NCBI GenBank assembly: GCA_947629385.1
Contig: CANRDO010000023.1
Coordinates: 1 to 48,910, forward strand
DNA from: an uncultured Lachnospiraceae bacterium
Lineage (GTDB): Bacteria; Bacillota; Clostridia; Lachnospirales; Lachnospiraceae
Length of the DNA: 48,910 nucleotides
Direction: 5' to 3'
The position numbers and the translations under genes were made by a program. The notes under the pieces were generated by a model. The model was given only the letters and a program-made list of their open reading frames with translations, made no database searches and was not told where the DNA came from. Positions within the stretch are counted from its first letter, which is position 1; each line of letters begins with the position of its first letter. Of the stretch, positions 28,469-37,021 are shown in pieces.

Positions 28469-29029
28469 CTATTTACTCCTTTTCTTTTTTTCACGATACA
28501 AAATTGAACTCAATTTTTTGTCAACCGTTTCAAAATCTTTGCGCCAATTTTCTATCTTTATGATTTTCCGTCCATTTTCATCGGTTTCCGGAGGGTAATG
28601 CTTACCCGCGAACTGCTTATTAAAACGAATGGCTCTCTCATTATCCGCATAAATAAAAGCATCAATACACTCCAAACCCAAAGCTCCATAGGCGAAGCGG
28701 AATGCCAATATCTGTGCTTCAAGCGCCTGAAACGGATTGCTTCCCTTAATAGCAAGCCTTCCACTTTCCGCATGATCACCGTCTACACCATAAATGCTGA
28801 TTGTGCCAATGCGCTTTCCTTCTTTATCCCATACAACAAAGAAATAGTCGCCCGACTTTTCTCTTTGACAGCGAATCCATGCTTTTTGTTGCTCCAATGT
28901 ATTGTCAATCGCCGGGAGATATTTTACAAATTCCGGATCCTTTCGAATATCCCTTGTAAATTCCGCATCATCCTCAGTGCAGGATTTTAAATCGACATAG
29001 CGTCCTTCAAGCGTCCCTGTAACAGCCAT
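28469..29029 (-). CDS. GNAT acyltransferase
   Basis: The 187-residue protein is a RimJ/RimL-like GNAT enzyme with LEGRYVDLKSCTEDDAEFTR at the start and YADNERAIRFNKQFAG near the end. The ATG at 29029 is backed by an AGGGA site. Its stop is four bases before the carrier-protein start. It may transfer the carrier-bound acyl group, or acetyl from CoA, to the amine made by the DegT enzyme encoded just upstream. It is not closely similar to the other GNAT of the island. Confidence 0.86.
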   Translation of the reverse strand: MAVTGTLEGRYVDLKSCTEDDAEFTRDIRKDPEFVKYLPAIDNTLEQQKAWIRCQREKSGDYFFVVWDKEGKRIGTISIYGVDGDHAESGRLAIKGSNPFQALEAQILAFRFAYGALGLECIDAFIYADNERAIRFNKQFAGKHYPPETDENGRKIIKIENWRKDFETVDKKLSSILYREKKKRSK

Positions 29030-29118
29030 AATCTTTCCCTCATAAATATCGCGCAAAATTCATTAATCTCTACGCCCTGCTGTAAATTTCATTCATACAT
29101 TTTTTTATAGAATCATTT

Positions 29119-30288
29119 TTACTTATAGCTTTCTCCCTTCTTAATTTCCATCACATACTTCACGACAAGTCCTGTAATATATTGCACATCCTCATAGGAT
29201 ACTCCCATATGCATGGGCAAAGAGATGATATGATCACTTACGAACTCTGCTCTCGGGCAAGTTCCCCTGCCATAATCATACATGCGATAATCCGTATTCA
29301 CTACATAATGAACACCCGGATATACCTCGTTTGAATTCAAATACATCATCAAACCGTCTCTGTCTTTCACCATAATCTGAAACAGATGACGCGACGAAAC
29401 ACAATCATCCGGGATTTTTACAAGTCCAATTTGATTAGGATACTGCGCAAAGACTTCTGTATACCACTGCGCCAGTGTCCTGCGGTATGCGTTGTCGCGA
29501 TCCAGCAACGGCAATTGCGCTAATGCAATACCTGCCATAATTGCATTTCCGTTGTATTTATCGCCAACATACTCAACATCATATTTCCACTTGTAAGTAC
29601 CTTCTTTATTTACAGTTCTGGAATAAGTATCCTTGTTGATACCTAACCAGGCCTTTTTTCGAAAGATCTGATCGAGCTCTTCATCATCAGTACAAATCAT
29701 TCCACTATCGCCAGTTGGCAGATTTTTGACTGCCTGGAACGAATAAACTGTGATATCTGCATCACCGTTTGTCCCTGGAACACTGCCGTCACGATATCTG
29801 GTCCCTGACATATGCGCAGCATCCAGAATAAGCTTCAACTCATGTGTTTTACATATTTTCACAACTTCCGCCAAGCTACCGGTATTACCCCCAAAGCCGA
29901 CAAAAATAACTGCACGGGTCTTATCCGTAATATGCTCTTCGACAGATTTCGGATCAAGACACAGAGTATCATCAACGTCTGCAAAAACAGCTTTCAGATT
30001 ACTCTTCACAATTGCATGATTTGTGGATATAAAAGTCAATGGCGTCGAAATAACTTCGTCGCCGTCTTCCCACCCAAATTTTTCTTTTAACGTATTCACA
30101 GCCATATATAGACCCGCAGTATTTGAATTAACATAATATGCATATTTATGTCCTGTATAACGTTTCCACGCTTCCTCAAACTCTACGGTTTTAAAACCCA
30201 TACCTGTCCATCCTTTTTCAAGGCATTCACGCACCTGAGCCAAACATGCTTCCACATCAAAACTAGCTTTAAAAAGTTGAATTCCCAT
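29119..30288 (-). CDS. DegT/DnrJ/EryC1 family aminotransferase
   Basis: The 389-residue PLP enzyme has the DegT family fold: NSNTAGLYMAV near the PLP phosphate site, ILDAAHMSGTRY with the cofactor-binding Asp, and the Schiff-base lysine in SFQAVKNLPTGDSG. These enzymes usually aminate keto sugars or aldehydes bound to nucleotides, with glutamate or glutamine as donor. The ATG at 30288 has a GGAGG site ten bases upstream. Possible substrates are the 4-keto sugar made by the CapD enzyme of this cluster or a keto product of the island's transketolase. Confidence 0.93.
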   Translation of the reverse strand: MGIQLFKASFDVEACLAQVRECLEKGWTGMGFKTVEFEEAWKRYTGHKYAYYVNSNTAGLYMAVNTLKEKFGWEDGDEVISTPLTFISTNHAIVKSNLKAVFADVDDTLCLDPKSVEEHITDKTRAVIFVGFGGNTGSLAEVVKICKTHELKLILDAAHMSGTRYRDGSVPGTNGDADITVYSFQAVKNLPTGDSGMICTDDEELDQIFRKKAWLGINKDTYSRTVNKEGTYKWKYDVEYVGDKYNGNAIMAGIALAQLPLLDRDNAYRRTLAQWYTEVFAQYPNQIGLVKIPDDCVSSRHLFQIMVKDRDGLMMYLNSNEVYPGVHYVVNTDYRMYDYGRGTCPRAEFVSDHIISLPMHMGVSYEDVQYITGLVVKYVMEIKKGESYK

Positions 30289-30402
30289 TATCTTCCGACC
30301 TCCATAATTTATAACATTATTAGCCTTAAGCAATAAAACTATAACGTCAAACCTCTCAGTTTCCAACCGACTATACGTTTACTTTGCATTCATCCTTCCG
30401 CA

Positions 30403-31446
30403 TCAATCTCCCTCCCGAACACGATTACAGAGGCTTAGTATATAATCTCCATATTCTGTCCCTTTCTTTCTTTCCCCATGCTCTCTCAGCTGTTCCAATG
30501 AAATAAAACCTCGCCGCCACGCCACTTCCTCGATACAGTATACATTCATCCCACAGTTATCCTGGACGATCTTTAGAAAAGCGGATGCCTCCTGAACATC
30601 CGCCCAGTTGTCCACCTCGATCTCAACAAAACCGCGATCCAGAATCTGGACAAAAAGTTCCTTTTCGGATGCATATCTGGCAATATAAGAGGAAACGTCT
30701 GCCTCTACTGCCATATCAGACAAAAGTTCCGTTGGAAAGAACAGAATCGGAATATCGCTGAAATCATATTGCGTCCACATTAGTTCATCTGAATCCGAAC
30801 TGACAACCTTTTTATCCCGATCGATAGAAATGCGAGAGGATGGATGATTGAGCCGTTTAGGAAGCACAAGCATCGTGAACCGATCCCGGTTCATCATCGC
30901 CTTCTGAAAAAAACGGGTCTGATCCACTCCGTAGAGCAGGCAACGTCCATAAACCATCATGGTATTCTTTGCCGTCATATTGTATTTTACAGCATCCTGA
31001 AACGAACCGCAGACCGTTCTCAACTGAACCCCATAATCACTGCCGTCTCCAAGTGTCTCATCGATATGCTTCTTATCATCGGCGGAGCAAACGATCAGGA
31101 TGTCTCTGATTCCTACAAGAAGATAATAGCTCAGGAGAAAGTAAACGATTGGTTTATCATAAATGATCGTCCCAGCGTTAATCTTGTATGGATTCTCATT
31201 TAGCAAAAGAATACCTTGCCAGCCGCTGTCATGATGAACGACATCGCCGGCAAGCAGGCTATCTGTATCTGTATCCAAAAGAATAGAGAGCTTCCTCAGA
31301 TATCCAATATCCGGCAGTCCAAGTCCTCTCTCCCATTTTGACACCGCCTTATCGCTGATCCCAATCCGATTCGCAAGATCCTTTTGGGTATAGCCCGCAC
31401 GCTTTCGCAAATATGCAATTGCTTTTCCAATTTTTTCCGCTTCCAT
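30403..31446 (-). CDS. HTH (XRE) domain fused to a degenerate RmlA-like domain
   Basis: Residues 3-65 are an XRE-type helix-turn-helix (RAGYTQKDLANRIGISDKAV, then SKWERG). Residues 76-347 align along their length with RmlA, glucose-1-phosphate thymidylyltransferase: YDKPIVYFLLSYYLLVGIRD, LGDGSDYG, and late VYCIEEVAWRRGFISLEQL. The glycine-rich nucleotide loop (GGSGTRLYP in RmlA) is missing and the metal-binding Asp of the GDN motif is replaced (YGRC). The enzyme function is therefore probably lost, leaving a ligand-binding sensor for dTDP-sugars or sugar phosphates that controls transcription. The ATG at 31446 is uncertain; one at 31467 would add seven residues. It lies between rfbC and the acyl/aldehyde island. 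Confidence 0.82.
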   Translation of the reverse strand: MEAEKIGKAIAYLRKRAGYTQKDLANRIGISDKAVSKWERGLGLPDIGYLRKLSILLDTDTDSLLAGDVVHHDSGWQGILLLNENPYKINAGTIIYDKPIVYFLLSYYLLVGIRDILIVCSADDKKHIDETLGDGSDYGVQLRTVCGSFQDAVKYNMTAKNTMMVYGRCLLYGVDQTRFFQKAMMNRDRFTMLVLPKRLNHPSSRISIDRDKKVVSSDSDELMWTQYDFSDIPILFFPTELLSDMAVEADVSSYIARYASEKELFVQILDRGFVEIEVDNWADVQEASAFLKIVQDNCGMNVYCIEEVAWRRGFISLEQLREHGERKKGTEYGDYILSLCNRVREGD

Positions 31447-31511
31447 CTGCCAGCCCTGCCTTCCCATTCCTGTTTATGGTTCAGCTGTGTAATCACCTTT
31501 GGCCGCTGCCG

Positions 31512-32063
31512 TCAAAACCTGATCTGGCACTCTGCCAATGTAGGATTCCTCTTATCCTTATCACTCAAAATGATCTCCCCGACTTTTGGCCAGTCAATAT
31601 TTATATCCGGATCATTCCAGAGAATACCTCCTTCGTCCTCCGGATGATACTTTTCATCACATTTGTATGCAAACTCCGCCATGTCAGATACGACAATAAA
31701 ACCGTGGGCAAATCCTCTCGGGATCATAAACTGGCGATGATTCCCCTCTGAGAGCAGAACTCCGACCCAACGCCCATAGGTTCCGGATCCTTTACGGAGA
31801 TCCACCGCTACGTCAAACACCTCACCTTTCAAAACTCTCACCAGCTTGGCCTGAGGGAAAGTCTTCTGAAAGTGAAGTCCACGAAGAACTCCTTTGCGCG
31901 ATGATGACTGATTGTCCTGAACAAACTTATAGTCTAACCCGGCAGCAATGAAATCTTCTTCCTTGTAAGTTTCCATAAAGTAGCCACGGTTATCACCATA
32001 GGTTTTAACATCAATAATATAAACACCTTTTATTCTGGTTTCTGTAAATGTGAAATTACTCAT
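31512..32063 (-). CDS. rfbC: dTDP-4-dehydrorhamnose 3,5-epimerase
   Basis: The 183-residue cupin-fold protein has the RmlC motif VLRGLHFQ with catalytic H64, GTYGRWVGVLLS, and PRGFAHGFIV. It epimerises dTDP-4-keto-6-deoxyglucose at C3 and C5 on the way to dTDP-L-rhamnose; rfbD lies 14 kb downstream in the same cluster. Neither rfbA nor rfbB is in the window, so dTDP-glucose synthesis and dehydration are encoded elsewhere. A GAGGAG site precedes the ATG. Confidence 0.95.
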   Translation of the reverse strand: MSNFTFTETRIKGVYIIDVKTYGDNRGYFMETYKEEDFIAAGLDYKFVQDNQSSSRKGVLRGLHFQKTFPQAKLVRVLKGEVFDVAVDLRKGSGTYGRWVGVLLSEGNHRQFMIPRGFAHGFIVVSDMAEFAYKCDEKYHPEDEGGILWNDPDINIDWPKVGEIILSDKDKRNPTLAECQIRF

Positions 32064-32070
32064 TCCTGTT

Positions 32071-33126
32071 TTACTCCTCTTTCCATGACAGACTATATCT
32101 CATTCCGTTTATTGAATTTCTTAATATCTCACTCAATGTAGCAAGTATTACCACTACCACTACTACCGTCAAAACATGTGCTATTATGCTGTACCTCCAT
32201 CCTACTTTATTCATAAGATAAAAGAGTAAGTCGAACGCTGTAGCATGTATCAAATAGATAACATATGAATTGTTTCCAATTATAACCAAAAGATTATTTT
32301 CAGAAACCTTCAAATGCTCAAAAAGCATAATCAAAGCAAATAAAAGCACAACAAGTATTATATAATCACTCAAATTACTAATCTCATGAATCGTTGAGTC
32401 AAGCATTAATGTAATGCCAACTATCATTGTCATCATTAATGTCAATAATACCTTACGATTTAATTTATCAATCAGCATTTTTTTCTCAATCAAAAACAAG
32501 CTGTAATACATCAGTGAGCCAGTGAAAAGCCATAATAGTGCATCTCGTCCGTATATGATATATTCCAGCCAAGGTAATCCAATTACGATCCACCCCACCT
32601 TACAGCCGATGATTAATCCCAGTATAATAATTACAAAAAATGGATATGCTCTCCTTGTACATTTCATAAAAAATGGTGTGACTATTACCCAGAAGACCAG
32701 TTCAAACTGTAATGTCCATTCGACCGTACATAGGAAAGTATGATCCCCGGGCAAAATTAGAAGGCTCTTCCAGAAATCATAACTTACATCCACGCGATTA
32801 TAGACAACGAGTCTCATCAGAATCACAATTGAGAGGCACAACCAATATAGCGGATAAACGCCCCAGAATCTACTTAAAATATGATGTCTTGCAGTCCCTC
32901 CCGCAAGGTGTATCTTTCGTGCTGTTAAAAAACCTGAAAGAATAAAAAAAATGCATACATAATTAAGCATTCCCACACGTCCGGGGAGCAACAGACTGCC
33001 AGAGTCAATCGCAGCAAAATTAACTTCCGCGTAGTGGCAACTATGTGCAATCAAAATGCCCAGACAACATATTCCCCTGAGAACCTGAAACCCATTTAAT
33101 CTTTCCAAACCAGTCTTATTCATCAT
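32071..33126 (-). CDS. Membrane acyltransferase (acyltransferase 3 family)
   Basis: The 351-residue protein has about ten membrane segments and the acyltransferase-3 (OafA/NodX) start, GFQVLRGICCLGILIAHSCH, where the histidine at residue 28 is the conserved catalytic one. It would add acetyl or another acyl group to a sugar of the capsule at the membrane. The start ATG overlaps the stop of the glycosyltransferase gene upstream; two adjacent ATGs (33126 and 33123) share one AAGGAG site, so the exact start is open by one codon. Confidence 0.86.
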   Translation of the reverse strand: MMNKTGLERLNGFQVLRGICCLGILIAHSCHYAEVNFAAIDSGSLLLPGRVGMLNYVCIFFILSGFLTARKIHLAGGTARHHILSRFWGVYPLYWLCLSIVILMRLVVYNRVDVSYDFWKSLLILPGDHTFLCTVEWTLQFELVFWVIVTPFFMKCTRRAYPFFVIIILGLIIGCKVGWIVIGLPWLEYIIYGRDALLWLFTGSLMYYSLFLIEKKMLIDKLNRKVLLTLMMTMIVGITLMLDSTIHEISNLSDYIILVVLLFALIMLFEHLKVSENNLLVIIGNNSYVIYLIHATAFDLLFYLMNKVGWRYSIIAHVLTVVVVVVILATLSEILRNSINGMRYSLSWKEE

Positions 33127-34271
33127 ACTCCTTCCAGCTTTTGGCACATAAACTTCACAGTTTCTATCAAGCCTCTGGTACGTACCTGTCTAACTAATTT
33201 CCCAATTTTGTCTTCATAGTAAAATGCGCTTTCTAATATTCTGTTTTTCTTCCAATATATTTTTTTTTGTACATCTAATCTTATTACTTCATCCAATTTT
33301 TTTCTCAAATCATCTGCAATAAGATCTACTGCATAATTAGCTTTCAAATCCTCTTGTGCACTTATACCAATTCTTCTTACATCCTCAATATTCTCTATAC
33401 AATATTTTAATATCCTATACCAGTCTTGACCTGTATTGTTTACCAAAAAACCATTCTCCCCATTTCTAACTGCATATGTGTATGGTTCCATATTTGAATA
33501 TACACCTGCAATAGCGAGTTTTCCGTATTCTATATATTTATTAAAATATTTCATTCTGGAAAACCTATCATCGTTCAGCGGTGCAAGGCCAACATCAAAT
33601 GTATGCATTCTCATATATTCATTATATTGCTCTAATGGCATCAATGGTATAAATTCAAAACTATCAGAATACCCTATACTCTTGACTTTTGGCTCTACTC
33701 CAATAAATGTAAAATGAATAATATCATGATATTCATCCAACAGTTTCTTTAGGACTGGATTAATTACCGCTTCAAAAATAGATGCATGATCTTTCCCTGC
33801 GGCATATACAAACCGGATGGGCAATGAATCATGCGGTGTGTGAAATAACTCGCTCTCATCAACTGCTGTATTTACCACAAAATGATTCTTTGAGTATCGA
33901 CCGTACTCGCTACATAGCGCAGGATTAGCTCCGAACACGGCATCTGACATTCTAAGGCACTTTTTACTACTTTCATTTCTTTTCGCAATCGTACCCTCTC
34001 GATTAACTAAATCATCATCAAAATATACGATATACGATCTTCCTGACCTTTTTATTGCCTTCCCCAAAAGACAAGACATAGGTGTATTTGGTCTAACAGC
34101 AATATAAATATCACACCAATTTAAATCCTCTTCTGTAATTTCAGCAATGTACTTGAACACGTATGAATATTCAAGCATATCCAGAAGACGCCCAAACCCA
34201 AAGCGGAAATTTTCAGTTGTATTGTTTCTTTTTTCCATTTCTATAAGAAACTTGGCATTCGCTACTTTCAT
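33123..34271 (-). CDS. Glycosyltransferase (GT-B fold), first of a tandem pair
   Basis: The 382-residue protein has two Rossmann-like halves. The C-terminal half carries FDVGLAPLNDDRFSRMKYFN, then KYIEYGKLAIAGVYSN and NGENGFLVNN, as in GT4-type enzymes. The N-terminal half has a YIVYFDDDLV segment. It shares this layout with the next gene upstream, so the two arose by duplication. No signal or strong membrane segment is present, so it would work at the inner face of the membrane on lipid-linked repeat units. The donor sugar cannot be told from sequence. Confidence 0.82.
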   Translation of the reverse strand: MKVANAKFLIEMEKRNNTTENFRFGFGRLLDMLEYSYVFKYIAEITEEDLNWCDIYIAVRPNTPMSCLLGKAIKRSGRSYIVYFDDDLVNREGTIAKRNESSKKCLRMSDAVFGANPALCSEYGRYSKNHFVVNTAVDESELFHTPHDSLPIRFVYAAGKDHASIFEAVINPVLKKLLDEYHDIIHFTFIGVEPKVKSIGYSDSFEFIPLMPLEQYNEYMRMHTFDVGLAPLNDDRFSRMKYFNKYIEYGKLAIAGVYSNMEPYTYAVRNGENGFLVNNTGQDWYRILKYCIENIEDVRRIGISAQEDLKANYAVDLIADDLRKKLDEVIRLDVQKKIYWKKNRILESAFYYEDKIGKLVRQVRTRGLIETVKFMCQKLEGV

Positions 34272-34276
34272 ATCTT

Positions 34277-35458
34277 TTATTTCTTTTGGTTCAACTTTCT
34301 GTTTATTCTTCGAACTAGTCCTTTAATATTTCCCGATCGAACACATGAATACACTGTAAATATCCAGCCTCTTATCCGAAACAGCCAGTACCTGAAACGA
34401 AACCAATAAATAATAAATATATTCACTTTTCCTGGCGGTGATTTATACTCTGCGAATTCCGGAATTGCCTCAAGTACAGATTTAGATACTGCTTCCTTAC
34501 TCATGTGCTCGCGAGCATAATTCTGAGCTCCCTTTGCAATTTGTACTTTATAATTCGTATCATCTACCAATTGACTAATTGCATTAACCCAGCCATCTAC
34601 AGTATTTTCACATATAACGCCGCTTTGACCTGTTTGAATAACAGATTTGTACAGCTCACAATCAGAATATACTCCGGCTACACCCGCACGCGTATATTCT
34701 ATAAACTTATTAATATACTTGAATTTTGAAAATCCAATATCATCTAAAGGTGCCAAACCAATATCAAAATGTTGATCTGCAATATACTTAAGAAAATCTT
34801 CATAATTCATATGCGGGACATAATGTATATCCAATTTAGCATCCAGATCATGCAAATTTGGATGGACAGCTATAAAATATAGCGATATCTTGCCAGCATA
34901 AATTTCCGCCAATTTATAAAAAACAGAGCGAAGATATTTGTCAATCATCGCTGTCGTACCATCATTTACATAATAAATGATCTTTACTTTACTGCCCGCT
35001 TCTTGAGGTGAAACCATATGATCAATATCAACAGCTGTCTCGACTTTATATGTCCTCTTTATGTTTCCATACTTCGAATACTTCTCAATCAGATTTTGGT
35101 TTGATGCCATCAGGCAATCTGTGTACCTTAATACTTTACTCAAGCATCTCTTTTTTTCTTCCCTATAGCCTTGTCCATCCTGTCCATAGTCTTTTCCAAG
35201 AGAAAAAAAATCATCATCTAATAATAGAATCCAATACTTTCCAAGTTTTTTTGCATACTTTGCCAAAGAAGCCTCAAGAGAAGACGTACTTCTGATGGAA
35301 AGAACAACATCACACCATTCCAAATCATCTCTTGATACTTCAATACAACGCTTATTCCGCAATGAAAAAAAACCTTTGCTTGACATTTCGGAAAATAACT
35401 TATATGCCTCTTGATTAGTTGGCTCATAGCTTTCAAATGTCATCAATAAATTAGTCAT
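34277..35458 (-). CDS. Glycosyltransferase (GT-B fold), second of a tandem pair
   Basis: The 393-residue protein parallels its neighbour: WILLLDDDFFSLG in the N-half, and FDIGLAPLDDIGFSKFKYIN followed by KFIEYTRAGVAGVYSD in the C-half. A basic C-terminal tail (from about residue 345) may bind the membrane. The gene overlaps the flippase gene by eight bases and is five bases from the next. It would add one sugar of the repeat unit. Confidence 0.82.
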   Translation of the reverse strand: MTNLLMTFESYEPTNQEAYKLFSEMSSKGFFSLRNKRCIEVSRDDLEWCDVVLSIRSTSSLEASLAKYAKKLGKYWILLLDDDFFSLGKDYGQDGQGYREEKKRCLSKVLRYTDCLMASNQNLIEKYSKYGNIKRTYKVETAVDIDHMVSPQEAGSKVKIIYYVNDGTTAMIDKYLRSVFYKLAEIYAGKISLYFIAVHPNLHDLDAKLDIHYVPHMNYEDFLKYIADQHFDIGLAPLDDIGFSKFKYINKFIEYTRAGVAGVYSDCELYKSVIQTGQSGVICENTVDGWVNAISQLVDDTNYKVQIAKGAQNYAREHMSKEAVSKSVLEAIPEFAEYKSPPGKVNIFIIYWFRFRYWLFRIRGWIFTVYSCVRSGNIKGLVRRINRKLNQKK

Positions 35459-36917
35459 ATCTTTTTCTCCGAAACAACCTGCTTATTACATAGTCCCTTA
35501 AAAACCTGTAGTTTACATTTTGGGTCAAGGCTGACATAATCACATAAGCAATCAAGCCAACAAACAACTGTGCAACGAAAATAACGCCTGATTCCGAAGT
35601 AACCATGGCGATACTCCTTACAATCAATCCCATTATGATCGACATAATCAGTGAAGGAAGTATATCTATCAAAAGTTCACGAAACCTGTATCCAATGCAT
35701 TTACTTACCTGATACTGTGTATACAAGGCCACAAGCAAAGCAATCACAACATTCATTGCCGCAAGGATATATATTGATTTCTTTAACAAAATAACTATTA
35801 CAATAAGATTCAAAATCATAAAGATTGATCTTGCTGTTTCAATCTTTACATTTCTTTTGCTTTCTCCTCTGGCATAAAAAACGCTATAACCTATTGAACG
35901 AATCGGATTTAGAGAATAATATAGGCACGAACAAACCATCACCGGAATGCAAAGATCCCATTTGTGTGTAAGAAGTACGCCTACAAACCTGTCAGAAATT
36001 GCAATAAGACCTATCATCATTGGCAGAATTATATATTCCGTAACTGATGTGACTTTTCTAACAACCTTTTTCATTTCTTCCGGATCGCTTTGTCTTGAAG
36101 CAAGCGTCGGCAGAAGAACGCTATTAATTGAGTTATATGTATTCAAACTTATAGTTTCAGGATACATATTTCCACGGTTATAATAAGCCAATTCAGATGT
36201 ACTAAACACACGGCCTATCACAAGGCTGTTAGCATTATTTCCAAGAAAATCTAAGAAGGAAGCACCAAGTACGCCAAGAGTAAATTTAAGCATTTCTCCA
36301 GCTTTCCTCTTAGAAAATCTCCAAAAATAATTCCACTTAAACACAATGGTCAATAAGATCATGTCGAAAAAATTAGCAAGCACCTGCTGCGCCACAAGTG
36401 CCCAAACTCCAAGCCCGATATAAGCCATAAACAGACCAATCAAACTTGCTGTCACATTCCCGAAAATTGCAACAAACGACATTTCCTTGAATTTCAGCTC
36501 TCTTGTTGCTTTAGCACGAATGACAGTTGCTATTGACTGAAAAAAAATTAAGACCGTAATAACTCTTAGAACATCCTTTAATTCGGGGGAATCGTAAAAA
36601 TTTGCTAACAAAGGTGCCGCAAAATAAAGGATCGTATAAACAACGGTCGAAAATCCCATGCTGAGCAACATTACAGTTGAATAGTCTTCCTCATCAACCG
36701 ATTCTTTTCGTATAAGCGCAACATTGAAGCCATTTAATATAAATATGTCTGAGAAAGTTATAAAGACCGTTGTCAGCGCAACTACCCCATATGCTTCCGG
36801 CGCCAGCAATCTTGCTAAAATAGTAGAAATCACCAATGCTACAATCTTACGGACGATGATTTCCGTAAACTTCCAAAGTGCGTTACTTGCGAACTGATCC
36901 TTTGATACCTGATTCAT
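35451..36917 (-). CDS. Polysaccharide flippase (Wzx-like)
   Basis: The 488-residue protein has about twelve to fourteen membrane segments and MOP/PST transporter features (NALWKFTEIIVRKIVALVIS at the start, then ILARLLAPEAYGVVAL). It would flip the undecaprenyl-linked repeat unit across the membrane. The ATG at 36917 is chosen behind a GGGGA site; the longer frame adds 17 unrelated residues. It lies between the polymerase gene and a glycosyltransferase, normal for Wzx/Wzy-dependent clusters. Confidence 0.92.
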   Translation of the reverse strand: MNQVSKDQFASNALWKFTEIIVRKIVALVISTILARLLAPEAYGVVALTTVFITFSDIFILNGFNVALIRKESVDEEDYSTVMLLSMGFSTVVYTILYFAAPLLANFYDSPELKDVLRVITVLIFFQSIATVIRAKATRELKFKEMSFVAIFGNVTASLIGLFMAYIGLGVWALVAQQVLANFFDMILLTIVFKWNYFWRFSKRKAGEMLKFTLGVLGASFLDFLGNNANSLVIGRVFSTSELAYYNRGNMYPETISLNTYNSINSVLLPTLASRQSDPEEMKKVVRKVTSVTEYIILPMMIGLIAISDRFVGVLLTHKWDLCIPVMVCSCLYYSLNPIRSIGYSVFYARGESKRNVKIETARSIFMILNLIVIVILLKKSIYILAAMNVVIALLVALYTQYQVSKCIGYRFRELLIDILPSLIMSIIMGLIVRSIAMVTSESGVIFVAQLFVGLIAYVIMSALTQNVNYRFLRDYVISRLFRRKRYD

Positions 36918-37021
36918 ATAAATATCCCCAGTCGTTTTTTTCATCTGACATGACAAATTGTAGTACACGCCTAACTTTTACTATCAAAATCATAAAAACA
37001 AGTAGTAAACACATTTCTATT

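Noticed and set aside
30403..31446. Naming this gene rfbA
   Set aside because: The nucleotide loop and metal-binding Asp of RmlA are missing and an HTH domain is fused, so enzyme activity is unlikely.
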